This document shows, one piece after another, positions 26,693 to 35,353 of a DNA stretch of 64,000 bases. Location of the stretch: the NCBI RefSeq assembly GCF_013205055.1, contig NZ_JABMLF010000005.1, positions 310,001 through 374,000 of the forward strand. Direction: 5' to 3'. The stretch is from Rathayibacter sp. VKM Ac-2856. Lineage in GTDB: Bacteria > Actinomycetota > Actinomycetes > Actinomycetales > Microbacteriaceae. The notes beneath the pieces were generated by a model. That model did not search any database. It worked only from the letters and a program-made list of their open reading frames with translations, and had not been told where the DNA came from. The position numbers and the translations under genes were made by a program. The number at the start of each line of letters is the position of its first letter. Within the stretch, counting starts at the first letter, position 1.

Positions 26693-27430
26693 ATGACGAC
26701 GCGATCTCCGGGGACGAGAGCGGCCCTCCTCCTGCACGGCCTCGGCGGCGCCTCCGGCACCTGGTGGCGGCTGGCGGACTCGCTCACCGCCGCGGGCTGG
26801 AGCGTCACCGCCCCGGATCTCCGCGGTCACGGCGCCGGCAGCCGCGGCGGCTCGTCGCGGCACGACGACTACGCCGACGACGTGCTCGCCCTCCGCGCCC
26901 CGTCCGGCAGCTGGGACCTCGTGGTCGGCCACTCCCTCGGCGGCGCGGTCGCGGTGCGCGAGGCCGCCCGCGACACCGGCTGGGCGTCGCGGCTGGTGCT
27001 CCTCGACCCGGTGCTGGAGCTGCCGGCCGGGTCGCGGGCGGAGGTGCGCGCGGGCGAGCTCGCCGCCCTGACCGTCACCGCGGACGAGCTCGCCGCCGCC
27101 GAGCCGCAGTGGGACGAGCGCGACCGGGCCGAGAAGCTCCGGGCCGCGCACGCCGCCGACCCGGCCGCCGTCGCCGTGACCTTCGACGACAACGACCCGT
27201 GGGACCTGCTCGAGGACGTGCCGCTCCTGTGCGCCCCCGTGCTCGTGCTCGCCGGCGACCCGCAGGTCTTCACGTTCTTCCCGCCGTCCCTCGCCGCCCG
27301 GGTGCTCCGCGCGAACCCGCGGGTGCGCTACGCCGTCGTCGCGGGAGCCGGCCACGGACCGCAGCGCGACCGCCCGGCCGAGACCCTCGCGATGCTCCGC
27401 GAGTGGGCGGAGAGCGACGCGACCGCCTGA
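26693..27430 (+). CDS. Alpha/beta hydrolase
   Basis: A 245-residue alpha/beta-hydrolase-fold protein. It shows the oxyanion-hole region LLLHGLGGASGTWW, the nucleophile elbow VVGHSLGGAVAV, the acid region VLVLAGDPQVF and the histidine in VAGAGHGPQRDRP. The substrate is unknown. It starts 19 bases after the aldo/keto reductase but has its own TAGCCT box 6 nt before the ATG. Confidence 0.88.
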   Translation: MTTRSPGTRAALLLHGLGGASGTWWRLADSLTAAGWSVTAPDLRGHGAGSRGGSSRHDDYADDVLALRAPSGSWDLVVGHSLGGAVAVREAARDTGWASRLVLLDPVLELPAGSRAEVRAGELAALTVTADELAAAEPQWDERDRAEKLRAAHAADPAAVAVTFDDNDPWDLLEDVPLLCAPVLVLAGDPQVFTFFPPSLAARVLRANPRVRYAVVAGAGHGPQRDRPAETLAMLREWAESDATA

Positions 27431-27608
27431 GGTCGCCCCCTGGCCGCGGAGCGCGGTTCGTGTTTCCGCGGCGTGAAATGTGCCACGAAGGGGTGTGGCG
27501 GGCCCCCAGCTGTGAATACGCTCGCAGAGGGCACCGCCGCTTCTCAGCAGTTCGAGCGACGGAGGCCGTCGGTCCGACGGTCGCTGCCCTCGACGAAAGG
27601 GACCACCT

Positions 27609-29300
27609 GTGGCCACAACCACTGAAGACACCTCCGGCGCACGACGTCGGCGTCCACTCCTCGGCTCGGCCGCGATGATCGGCGCGGGCGCGCTGGTCGC
27701 CGGCTTCGCCTTCGCTCCCGCGGCGAGCGCCGCCGAGCCCGCCGACTTCGCCGACGCGGTGACGGTCGACGGCATCATGACCCACCTCGAGGCCTTCCAG
27801 GCGATCGCGGACGCCAACGACGGCAACCGCGCGATCGGCACCGAGGGCTACGAGCAGAGCGGCCAGTACGTCGAGGCCGTCCTGAAGGCCGCCGGCTACA
27901 CCACCGAGCGCCAGGACTTCACCACCACCACCCAGACGATCGACGAGTTCTCGCTGACCACGACCCCCGCGGTCGAGGGCATCCCGATGTCGTTCACCCC
28001 CTCCACCCCCGAGGGCGGCGTCACCGGCGAGCTGATCCAGCCGGTCGACCCGCTCGGCTGCGACGCGGACGCGTGGGCCGGGCTCGACGCGACGGGCAAG
28101 GTCGCCCTGGTCAGCCGCGGCACCTGCAGCTTCTCGGAGAAGTCGGCCGCCGCCGGCGCCGCCGGAGCCTCCGCCGTCATCATCTACAACAACGCCCCGG
28201 GCGAGCCCCTCAACGGCACCCTCGGCGGACCCGACGACAGCTACATCCCGTCCGTCGGCGTCACCCTCGAGGAGGGCCAGGCGCTCATCTCGGCGCTGCC
28301 CAGCACGGCGACGCTGGTCATCGAGCAGACGACCACCGACACCGACACCTTCAACATCATCACCGAGACCGAGGGCGGCGACCACGAGAACGTGGTCATG
28401 CTCGGCGCGCACCTCGACGGCGTGCCCGAGGGCCCCGGCATCAACGACAACGGCTCGGGATCGGCGACGCTCCTCGAGACCGCCGTGCAGCTCGCGGAGG
28501 AGGGCGACACGACCAACGCCGTGCGCTTCGCCTGGTGGGGCGCCGAGGAGGTCGGGCTCGTGGGCTCGTACACCTACGTCGACTCGCTCTCGGAGGAGGA
28601 GGCCGGCGACATCGCGACCTACCTGAACTTCGACATGGTCGCCTCGCCGAACTACGTCGTCTCGGTCTACGACGCGAACGAGTCCACCTACGAGGCCCCG
28701 GTCGAGGTGCCCGCGGGCTCCATCGCCACCGAGAAGGCGTTCACGGACTACTTCGACTCGATCGGCCAGCCCTGGATCGACACCGCGTTCGACGGCCGCA
28801 GCGACTACGACGGCTTCATCTCCGCCGGCATCCCGGCCTCGGGTCTGTTCACCGGTGCGGACGACATCAAGACCGAGGAGGAGTTCGCGCTCTTCGGCGG
28901 CACCGTCGGCATCCCGCACGACCCGAACTACCACTCGGCCGGCGACGACCTGGCGAACATCAACCAGGAGGCGCTCGGCATCACCTCGAAGGCGATCGCC
29001 TTCGTGACCGCCTCGTTCGCCGAGGACACCTCCGCGATCGACGCCGAGAAGGACCCGACCACCCCGGAGCCCGAGCCCACCACCCCGCCGTTCGTGCTCC
29101 CCACCAAGGAGCAGGTCCTCGGGCTGATCGCCGCCGGCCTCTCGCCGCGCGAGATCGCGGCCGAGCTCGGCATCACCGAGGCGATCGCGCGTCCCTACGT
29201 GAAGCAGATCATCGACCGCTACGGCATCACCGACCGGGCCGACGCCGAGCGCCTGATCCGCGAGTACCTCGCCGACCGCGGCGTGCTCATCGGCGGCTGA
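27609..29300 (+). CDS. Secreted M28 family aminopeptidase with PA domain and LuxR-HTH-like C-terminal tail
   Basis: A 563-residue exported zinc peptidase. The signal has RRRRPLLGSAA and ends near APAASAAEP, which may direct it to Tat. A PA domain with VSRGTCSFSEKSAAA lies at about 130-250. The M28 core has the di-zinc ligands in VMLGAHLDGV, GINDNGSG, WGAEEVGLVG, LNFDMV and YHSAGDD. After a Pro/Glu/Thr linker, residues ~499-563 read TKEQVLGLIAAGLSPREIAAE..., very like a LuxR/GerE helix-turn-helix, which is unexpected in an exported enzyme. The GTG start has AAAGGGA upstream and a candidate -10, TACGCT, at 27517-27522. Confidence 0.88.
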   Translation: MATTTEDTSGARRRRPLLGSAAMIGAGALVAGFAFAPAASAAEPADFADAVTVDGIMTHLEAFQAIADANDGNRAIGTEGYEQSGQYVEAVLKAAGYTTERQDFTTTTQTIDEFSLTTTPAVEGIPMSFTPSTPEGGVTGELIQPVDPLGCDADAWAGLDATGKVALVSRGTCSFSEKSAAAGAAGASAVIIYNNAPGEPLNGTLGGPDDSYIPSVGVTLEEGQALISALPSTATLVIEQTTTDTDTFNIITETEGGDHENVVMLGAHLDGVPEGPGINDNGSGSATLLETAVQLAEEGDTTNAVRFAWWGAEEVGLVGSYTYVDSLSEEEAGDIATYLNFDMVASPNYVVSVYDANESTYEAPVEVPAGSIATEKAFTDYFDSIGQPWIDTAFDGRSDYDGFISAGIPASGLFTGADDIKTEEEFALFGGTVGIPHDPNYHSAGDDLANINQEALGITSKAIAFVTASFAEDTSAIDAEKDPTTPEPEPTTPPFVLPTKEQVLGLIAAGLSPREIAAELGITEAIARPYVKQIIDRYGITDRADAERLIREYLADRGVLIGG

Positions 29301-29323
29301 CCGCCGCACCACCCGCACCACCC

Positions 29324-29389
29324 GAGGCGTCCCGCTCCGGTCGACGCGTCCCGCTCCTGCAGGACGCCTCGACGGGGGCGGGACGCCTC
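29324..29389. terminator. Inverted repeat downstream of the M28 peptidase
   Basis: GAGGCGTCCCGC at 29324-29335 is complementary to GCGGGACGCCTC at 29378-29389, with another partial copy, GGACGCCTC, between them. It begins 24 bases after the peptidase stop. A termination role is inferred only from position. Confidence 0.45.
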
Positions 29390-29447
29390 ACTGCGTCCGC
29401 CCGCCGAGTACATGCTGGTCGCGCCGCGCGAGACGTGCCGACGGATG

Positions 29448-29570
29448 CATGCTGGTCGAGTAGCCGCCCCCGGCGGCGTATCGAGACCCACGTGATCCGG
29501 CCTCGGCCCACGAGACGTTCCGACGACGGCGGATCTCGATACGCCCGCAGAGCGGGCTACTCGATCAGCA
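29448..29570. repeat. Two TCGA-stem hairpin repeats between convergent genes
   Basis: Copies are at 29448-29488 (inner stem CCGCC/GGCGG) and 29531-29570 (CCCGC/GCGGG). The second overlaps the end of the HEAT-repeat gene and supplies its TGA stop codon at 29565-29567. A truncated third piece is seen near 29411. Confidence 0.82.
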
Positions 29571-30203
29571 GGGTCCGCGGCGAGCGCGCGCGAACGCCTC
29601 CTCGACGTCCTCGTCCGGGTCCGCGAGGAGCCGCAGCGTCGCGAGCGCGTGGAAGCGGCGCGGGTCCTCCTCCGACCTCGCCGCGGCCTCGAGGACGGGC
29701 GTCGCGGCCTCGCCGAGCAGAAGCAGCGCCCGGGTGAGGGCGCGCTGATCCGGCCGGTCGCGCTCGCCGAGGTGCTCCGCGAGCTGCCGGGCGAGCGCCG
29801 GCCGCTCCTGCTCGGGCGCGAGCCGTGCGGCGGTGCGCCAGGCCGCATGTGCGACCGCGGGGTGCTCGTCGTGCAGCAGCGCGGGCGTGATCGCCGGCCA
29901 CGCCCGCGGGTCGCCGATCTTCGACAGCGTGTGCAGCGCCTGGCTGCGCGCCTGCGGGGTCTCGGACTCGAGCTCGGGCAGGAGCAGGTCGACGGTGACG
30001 CCCGGGTCGTGCCGGACGAGCGCCCAGGTGAGCATCTCGCGCACTCCGAAGTCGGGCTCGACTGCGCACCGCGCCACCAGCACCGGGGCGTACTCGTCGG
30101 CCGGCCGGGTGCCCGCCGTCATCGCGGCCTGCAGCCTCGAGGACGCGTCGGGGGCGGTCAGCGCCGCACGGAGCCTGTCCGCGGGCCGATTCTCATCACT
30201 CAT
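29565..30203 (-). CDS. HEAT-repeat protein
   Basis: A 212-residue all-helical protein with repeated helix pairs such as DFGVREMLTWALVRHDP, ARSQALHTLSKIGDPRAWPAI and HPAVAHAAWRTAARL, typical of HEAT or PBS-lyase-type repeats used for protein binding. No catalytic motif is seen. The start MSDENRPADR is preferred; an ATG three codons upstream is possible. The final residues and stop codon lie in a hairpin repeat, so the C-terminus may have been remodelled by repeat insertion. Confidence 0.75.
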   Translation of the reverse strand: MSDENRPADRLRAALTAPDASSRLQAAMTAGTRPADEYAPVLVARCAVEPDFGVREMLTWALVRHDPGVTVDLLLPELESETPQARSQALHTLSKIGDPRAWPAITPALLHDEHPAVAHAAWRTAARLAPEQERPALARQLAEHLGERDRPDQRALTRALLLLGEAATPVLEAAARSEEDPRRFHALATLRLLADPDEDVEEAFARARRGPC

Positions 30204-30261
30204 CCTCCCCATTCGACACCCCCCGCCCGAAAGGACGTCGAGTGCCCGCCCACCCGCGCGC

Positions 30262-30324
30262 CTCGCGAGATGCCACTTGTGACCGCATTCTGCGGCGTGT
30301 CGCGTGCACAAGTGGCATCTCGCG
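30262..30324. repeat. 63-bp palindromic element, copy D (divergent HEAT/ku intergenic region)
   Basis: It has the same arms, with a mismatch at the outermost left bases, around a centre reading GACCGCATTCTGCGGCGTGTCGCGTGC. It ends 49 bases before the ku ATG and 58 bases upstream of the HEAT start, so it sits in or near both 5' regions. Confidence 0.88.
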
Positions 30325-30373
30325 GGCGGGGAAGGGCTTCCCGCCGCGGCGGCGCACGGTGTTCACTGGGGCC

Positions 30374-31444
30374 ATGCGAGCCATCTGGAAGGGCGCGATC
30401 ACCTTCGGCCTGGTCAACGTGCCGGTGAAGATCTACAGCGCGACCGAGGACCACGACGTCCCCCTGCACCAGGTGCACGACAAGGACGGCGGGCGGATCC
30501 GCTACCAGCGCAAGTGCGAGATCTGCGGCGAGGTCGTCACCTTCGACCACATCGACAAGGCCTACGACGACGGCGAGCGCACCGTCGTGCTGACCAAGGA
30601 CGAGCTGAAGGCCCTGCCGGAGGAGCGCGACCGCGAGATCGACGTCGTCCAGTTCGTGCCGAGCGAGCAGGTCGACCCGATCATGTTCGACCGCGCCTAC
30701 ATCCTCGAGCCGGACTCCTCCTCCCCCAAGGCCTACGTGCTGCTGCGCCGCACCCTCGAGGAGACCGACCGCACCGCCATCGTCGAGTTCGCGCTGCGGC
30801 AGAAGACCCGTCTCGCCGCACTGCGGGTCCGCGGCAAGCTGCTGATGCTGCAGACCCTGCTCTGGGCCGACGAGGTCCGCGAGGTCGAGTTCCCCTCGCT
30901 CGAGGGCACCACCCGCATCGCCGCCCGCGAGCTGGAGATGTCCTCGCACCTGGTCGACTCCTACTCCGAGGACTTCGACGCGTCGAAGTTCCAGGACTCC
31001 TACCAGGCCGAGCTGCGCACCCTCATCGACGCGAAGATCGAGCAGGGCGACGCCCTCGACACCTCCGCCACCTTCGGCGAGAAGCCCGAGGAGGAGGGCG
31101 GCGGCGAGGTGCTCGACCTGATGGAGGCGCTGAAGCGCTCCGTCGAGCGCAGCCGCGGAGCGAAGGCGGGGGCGGCCGAGGCCTCCGAGGAGAAGGCGCC
31201 GGCGAAGAAGCGGGCACCGAAGAAGAAGGCGGAGGACGACGTCTCCGCCGGGGAGGACGCGGCGCCGAAGAAGACCGCGGCGAAGAGGGCACCCGCGAAG
31301 AAGACCGCGGCAGCGGCCGACGACGACGAGAAGCCCGCTCCGAAGAAGCTCACCCCGAAGAAGAAGCCCGCCGCGAAGAAGGCGGCGCCGAAGAAGGAGC
31401 ACGCCGCCGCGGACGACGCCGCGTCGGAGAAGGCCGCCTCCTGA
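30374..31444 (+). CDS. ku: Non-homologous end joining protein Ku
   Basis: Bacterial Ku of 356 residues, which forms a homodimeric ring on DNA ends and recruits LigD. The core starts MRAIWKGAITFGLVNVPVKI and contains VHDKDGGRIRYQRKCEICGE, VVLTKDELKALPEE and LPEERD-type segments. From about residue 265 the tail is Lys/Ala/Pro-rich with repeated PAKKRAPKKK-like units, as in DNA-binding tails of actinobacterial Ku. No ligD or other NHEJ gene is present in the window. Palindrome copy D lies just upstream. Confidence 0.94.
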   Translation: MRAIWKGAITFGLVNVPVKIYSATEDHDVPLHQVHDKDGGRIRYQRKCEICGEVVTFDHIDKAYDDGERTVVLTKDELKALPEERDREIDVVQFVPSEQVDPIMFDRAYILEPDSSSPKAYVLLRRTLEETDRTAIVEFALRQKTRLAALRVRGKLLMLQTLLWADEVREVEFPSLEGTTRIAARELEMSSHLVDSYSEDFDASKFQDSYQAELRTLIDAKIEQGDALDTSATFGEKPEEEGGGEVLDLMEALKRSVERSRGAKAGAAEASEEKAPAKKRAPKKKAEDDVSAGEDAAPKKTAAKRAPAKKTAAAADDDEKPAPKKLTPKKKPAAKKAAPKKEHAAADDAASEKAAS

Positions 31445-31478
31445 CCGGAGCCGGCTCGGCCCGGCCCGACCCGTCGGC

Positions 31479-31925
31479 TCAGGCGAGCTCGTCCACGTCG
31501 TCGAGATCGACCGCGACCGAGCTGACCAGCGCGAGCAGCGCCTCCGCGTAGGCGTTCTCGGCGATCTCGTCCTCGAAGTCGCGCTGCTCGCCGGCGAGCT
31601 CGACGGTCACCGCGAAGCGCACCGCCCCGCCGTCCGCGACGCGGCGCAGCGAGCGGAACGTCCCGCGCAGCAGCTCGCGCAGCTGGTCCTCGCGCGGCAG
31701 CCACAGCGAGTCGTCGAGCGCCACCGAGTCGAGCGCCCACTCGGTCGTGCCGTTGAAGCCGAGCACCGTGCCGGTCTCGTACTCGTGCGCCTCGATCGTC
31801 ATGTCGCTCACGGTGAAGACGTCGCCGTCGAACCCCTCGCGCTCGATGCGGAAGCGGTCGCCGGTGACCGGTGCCCAGCGCAGCCCCGCGGTGCGCAGCG
31901 CCCGTGCCAGTTCGAAGGAGATCAT
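31479..31925 (-). CDS. Hypothetical protein (actinobacterial, CpaE-annotated family)
   Basis: A 148-residue soluble protein starting MISFELARALRTAGLRWAP and including GDRFRIEREGFDGDVFTVSDM and an acidic C-terminus (SVAVDLDDVDELA). Similar short actinobacterial proteins are often labelled pilus assembly protein CpaE, but nothing here shows a pilus function and no pilus gene is nearby. It converges on ku. A CATGAT box 6 nt before the ATG fits a leaderless start. Confidence 0.72.
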   Translation of the reverse strand: MISFELARALRTAGLRWAPVTGDRFRIEREGFDGDVFTVSDMTIEAHEYETGTVLGFNGTTEWALDSVALDDSLWLPREDQLRELLRGTFRSLRRVADGGAVRFAVTVELAGEQRDFEDEIAENAYAEALLALVSSVAVDLDDVDELA

Positions 31926-31997
31926 CCCCCGATCATGGCGCGCGTTCCCGGATGCGGGGTGCGAGCGGAGCGGATCCGCGCCGGATCGCGCCGACCG

Positions 31998-32163
31998 CCC
32001 GTTCCGCGTCCACTCGCGAGCGGCCGGCGCTTCGACCGGACGCGGAGCGGGCCCTGCGGGTCGGCCGGGCCCCGCTTCGAGTCCACTCGCCGAACGGACG
32101 CGCGCCGAGCGGACGCGGAACGGGGTCGAAGCGCCGGCGCAGCCCCGTTCCGCGTCCGTTCGC
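31998..32163. repeat. Array of five related inverted/direct ~20-bp units
   Basis: Units like CCCGTTCCGCGTCCACTCGC occur at 31998-32017, 32070-32090 and 32143-32163, and in the opposite orientation at 32038-32053 and 32111-32125. The last pair forms a perfect 15-bp inverted repeat (GGACGCGGAACGGGG) with a 17-nt loop. They occupy most of the 436-bp gap between the hypothetical gene and the nuclease; no gene was found there. Confidence 0.7.
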
Positions 32164-32238
32164 GGCCCCCGAGCGAGTACGCCGCGGCGAACCGCCCGCC
32201 GATGTCGGTGGGTGAGTTTACGTTCGTGAAACGTCCGG

Positions 32239-32270
32239 TTCACAGGCCGGGCACCCGCGGTGCATAGCGT
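32239..32270 (+). promoter_or_regulatory. Candidate promoter of the secreted nuclease
   Basis: TAGCGT at 32265-32270 resembles the -10 box used across the window, with TTCACA 20 bp upstream as a weak -35. A bulged palindrome, GTTTACG...CGTGAAAC, lies just upstream near 32216-32232 and could be an operator. The leader to the ATG at 32361 would be about 85 nt, with GAGAGGA as ribosome site. Confidence 0.4.
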
Positions 32271-32360
32271 GGCTCACTGTGCCCCTTTCAGGGGCGAGGG
32301 TCGCCGTCGCCGTGCGGTGACGCACCACCGCTCCCCGGGGCGGCGATCGAGAGGACCACC

Positions 32361-35234
32361 ATGACCGACTCCCCCGACCTCCGCGCGCACAGGCCCCGCG
32401 CCGGCGCCCCCCGGAGAGGCCTCGCGCTCGCGGCCCTCGCCGGTCTCGCCCTCGTCGCCTCGCCGCTCGTCGCCGCTCCCGCCACCGCCGCGCCGAGCGG
32501 GGACGAGCTCGTCATCAGCGAGGTCTTCGCCCGCGGCGGCTCCGCCGGTGCCGTCTACGCCAACCGCTTCGTCGAGCTCTACAACCCCACCGGCGCCGAC
32601 ATCGCGCTCGCCGGCCTCTCGCTGCAGTACCGCTCGGCCACCGGCACGGCGAACCCGACGACGACCGTCGCGCTCACCGGCACCGTCCCCGCCGACGGCC
32701 ACTTCCTGATCGCCGGTGCGAGCAACGGCACCAACGGCGCGCCGCTCCCCGCCGCCGACCAGACCGCCAACGGCCTCAACATCGCGGCCGCCGGCGGCAC
32801 GCTCTTCCTCGTCGAGGGCACCGCGACCCTCGTCGCCCCGCCCACCGGCGCGGCGGACCAGCCCGACGCGGTCCTCGATCTCCTCGGCTACGGCACCTCG
32901 AACACCTTCGAGTCGGCGGCCGCGACCGCCCCGACGCTGACCGAGTCGATCGCCCGCGCCGACACCGCGACCGGCGACACCGACTCCAACGCCGCCGACT
33001 TCACCGTCGGCGCGACGACCCCCGAGTCCGCCGGCGGCGGCACCGCTCCCGAGCCGACGCCCACCCCCGGGCCCACCGGTTCGCCGACCCCCACGGCTCC
33101 GCCGACCACGCCCCCGACGACCCCGCCGACCAGCGCGCCGACCGTCTCGATCGCCGAGATCCAGGGCACCGGAGCCGCGTCCCCGCTCGTCGGGCAGACC
33201 GTCACCACCACCGGCGTCGTCACCGCGCGCTACCCCTCCGGCGGCTACAACGGCTACGTGATCCAGACCGCCGGCACCGGCGGGCAGACCACCGGCCGCA
33301 CCGCCTCCGACGCCGTCTTCGTCTACTCCTCCGCCTCGGTCGGCTCCGTCGCCCTCGGCGACAGCCTGCGCATCACCGGCGCGGTCAGCGAGTTCAACGG
33401 CCTCACCGAGCTCACCCCGACCTCGGCCGCGACTGTCGAGAAGCTCACCACCCCGGCCGTCGCGCCGGTGCCCGCCGCCGTGGGCCTGCCCCGCAGCGAC
33501 GCGGAGCGGGAGGTGCTCGAGAGCATGCTGATCGCCCCGCAGGGCGCGTTCACCGTGACCGACACCTTCGACCTCAACAGCTTCGGCTCCGTCGGCCTCG
33601 CCGCCGGCGACTCCCCGCTGCTGACCCCCACCGAGGTCGCGCGCCCCGGCTCCGCCGAGCTGGCCGCGGTCGTCGCCGACAACGCCGCCCGCGCGATCGT
33701 GCTCGACGACGGCGCCTCGATCAACTTCCTCGGCTCGGCCGCCAACAAGGCGATCCCGCTGCCCTACCTCACGCCCACCGAGCCGATCCGCGTGGGAGCG
33801 CCGGCCGCGTTCCGGACGCCCGTCGTCCTCGACTACCGCAACGGCGGCTGGTCCTTCCAGCCGACGACGCAGCTGACCGTCGAGAACGCCGCGACCGTGC
33901 AGCCCGCCACCTTCGCGAACACCCGCCCCGCGGCCCCCGAGGCCGTCGGCGGCGACCTGTCGATCGCGTCCTTCAACGTGCTCAACTACTTCTCCACCAC
34001 CGGCGACTCGATCACCGGCTGCACCTTCTACACCGACCGCGACGGCGACCCCGTCACGGTGAACAGCGGCTGCGACGCCCGCGGCGCCGCGAACGCCGAC
34101 GACCTCGAGCGCCAGCAGGCCAAGATCGTGAACGCGATCAACGGCCTCGGCGCCGGTGTCGTCTCGCTCGAGGAGATCGAGAACTCGGCCAAGTTCGGCA
34201 AGCCCCGCGACGAGGCCCTCGCCACCCTGACCGCCGCGCTCAACACCGCGGCCGGCTCCGAGCTGTGGGCGTACGTGCCCTCGCCCGCCGCCGTGCCCGC
34301 CCTGGCGGACGAGGACGTCATCCGCACCGCGTTCATCTACAAGAAGGCGGCCATCGAGCCGGTCGGCGAGTCCGTCATCCTGAACGACGGCGTCGCCTTC
34401 TCGAACGCCCGCAAGCCCCTCGCGCAGGAGTTCCGCCTGATCGGCGACAGCGCGAGCGAGTTCGTCGCGATCGTGAACCACTTCAAGTCCAAGGGCTCGG
34501 GCTCCGGCGCCGACGCCGACCAGGGCGACGGCCAGGGCGCCTCGAACGCCTCCCGTGTCGCCCAGGCCACCGCGCTCGTCGCGTTCGCCGACCGCCTGCA
34601 GACCGAGAAGGCGACGAAGCTCGTCTACCTGCTCGGCGACTTCAACGCCTACTCGCAGGAGGACCCGATCCAGGTCCTGCGCGACGCCGGCTACGTCGAC
34701 CAGGGCGCGAAGGACGGCAAGTACTCCTACTCGTTCGACGGCGCGGTCGGCTCGCTCGACCACGTCTTCGCCTCCCCGGCGGCCGACGCGACCGTCACCG
34801 GAGTCGACACCTGGAACATCAACAGCGGGGAGTCGGTGGCCCTGGAGTACAGCCGCTACGACTACAACGCGACGATCTTCTACGACACGTCGGCCTACCG
34901 CTCGAGCGACCACGACCCGGTCGTCGTCGGACTCGACCTGCCCGAGACCGCGCCGGCGACCGTGATCGACGTCGCGACCAGCGCGACGACCACGCGCCTC
35001 GCCGTCCTCCGCACGCTGACGGTCACGGCCGTCAACAACGGCCCGGAGGCGGTCGCGATCGAGATCTCGACGCCCTACGGCACGCGGACGAAGAGCTCGG
35101 TGCAGCCCGGCAAGTCCTTCACGACCACGTACCTCACGGTGCTCCGCCCGATCAAGGCCGGCACCGCGACGATCGAGGTCACCGCGAAGGACGGCACCCA
35201 GCGCACGTACGAGCAGGCGTACCGCGCCCGCTGA
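32361..35234 (+). CDS. ExeM/NucH family secreted endonuclease with lamin-tail domain
   Basis: A 957-residue exported nuclease. A signal peptide ends near ATAAPSG (residue ~50). A lamin-tail domain follows (about 45-180; VISEVFARGGSAG, NRFVELYNPTGADIAL), then a PT-rich linker (~225-260) and an OB-fold-like region. The endonuclease/exonuclease/phosphatase domain spans ~530-855, with SIASFNVLNYF, SLEEIENSAKFGKP, VNHFKSKGSG, LLGDFNAYSQEDP and SSDHDPVVVGL giving the Mg and catalytic His/Asp/Asn set. A beta-rich C-terminal ~95 residues completes it. The likely role is scavenging extracellular DNA. Confidence 0.92.
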   Translation: MTDSPDLRAHRPRAGAPRRGLALAALAGLALVASPLVAAPATAAPSGDELVISEVFARGGSAGAVYANRFVELYNPTGADIALAGLSLQYRSATGTANPTTTVALTGTVPADGHFLIAGASNGTNGAPLPAADQTANGLNIAAAGGTLFLVEGTATLVAPPTGAADQPDAVLDLLGYGTSNTFESAAATAPTLTESIARADTATGDTDSNAADFTVGATTPESAGGGTAPEPTPTPGPTGSPTPTAPPTTPPTTPPTSAPTVSIAEIQGTGAASPLVGQTVTTTGVVTARYPSGGYNGYVIQTAGTGGQTTGRTASDAVFVYSSASVGSVALGDSLRITGAVSEFNGLTELTPTSAATVEKLTTPAVAPVPAAVGLPRSDAEREVLESMLIAPQGAFTVTDTFDLNSFGSVGLAAGDSPLLTPTEVARPGSAELAAVVADNAARAIVLDDGASINFLGSAANKAIPLPYLTPTEPIRVGAPAAFRTPVVLDYRNGGWSFQPTTQLTVENAATVQPATFANTRPAAPEAVGGDLSIASFNVLNYFSTTGDSITGCTFYTDRDGDPVTVNSGCDARGAANADDLERQQAKIVNAINGLGAGVVSLEEIENSAKFGKPRDEALATLTAALNTAAGSELWAYVPSPAAVPALADEDVIRTAFIYKKAAIEPVGESVILNDGVAFSNARKPLAQEFRLIGDSASEFVAIVNHFKSKGSGSGADADQGDGQGASNASRVAQATALVAFADRLQTEKATKLVYLLGDFNAYSQEDPIQVLRDAGYVDQGAKDGKYSYSFDGAVGSLDHVFASPAADATVTGVDTWNINSGESVALEYSRYDYNATIFYDTSAYRSSDHDPVVVGLDLPETAPATVIDVATSATTTRLAVLRTLTVTAVNNGPEAVAIEISTPYGTRTKSSVQPGKSFTTTYLTVLRPIKAGTATIEVTAKDGTQRTYEQAYRAR

Positions 35235-35270
35235 TCGGCGGATCCGCTCGCTGAAGCACCGATGACCGCG

Positions 35271-35304
35271 GAGGGCGGGTCCGCTGAGGAGCGGGCCCGC
35301 CCTC
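35271..35304 (+). terminator. Hairpin terminator after the nuclease gene
   Basis: A 15-bp stem with a single G-U pair (GAGGGCGGGTCCGCT and its complement at 35290-35304) closes a 4-nt loop. It starts 36 bases after the stop codon. Confidence 0.7.
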
Positions 35305-35353
35305 GTCGCGCCAGCCCTGACGTCGTCCGGGCCCGGCTCCTAGAGTTCGGAGC

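Noticed and set aside
10863-30324. Insertion sequence ends
   Set aside because: The 63-bp palindromes enclose no transposase gene and their spacing of 5-10 kb is filled with ordinary housekeeping genes, so they are not paired IS ends.
32274-34913. An 879-codon open frame antisense to the nuclease
   Set aside because: It is Gly/Asp/Arg-rich without domains, opposite a clear secreted nuclease with all its motifs.
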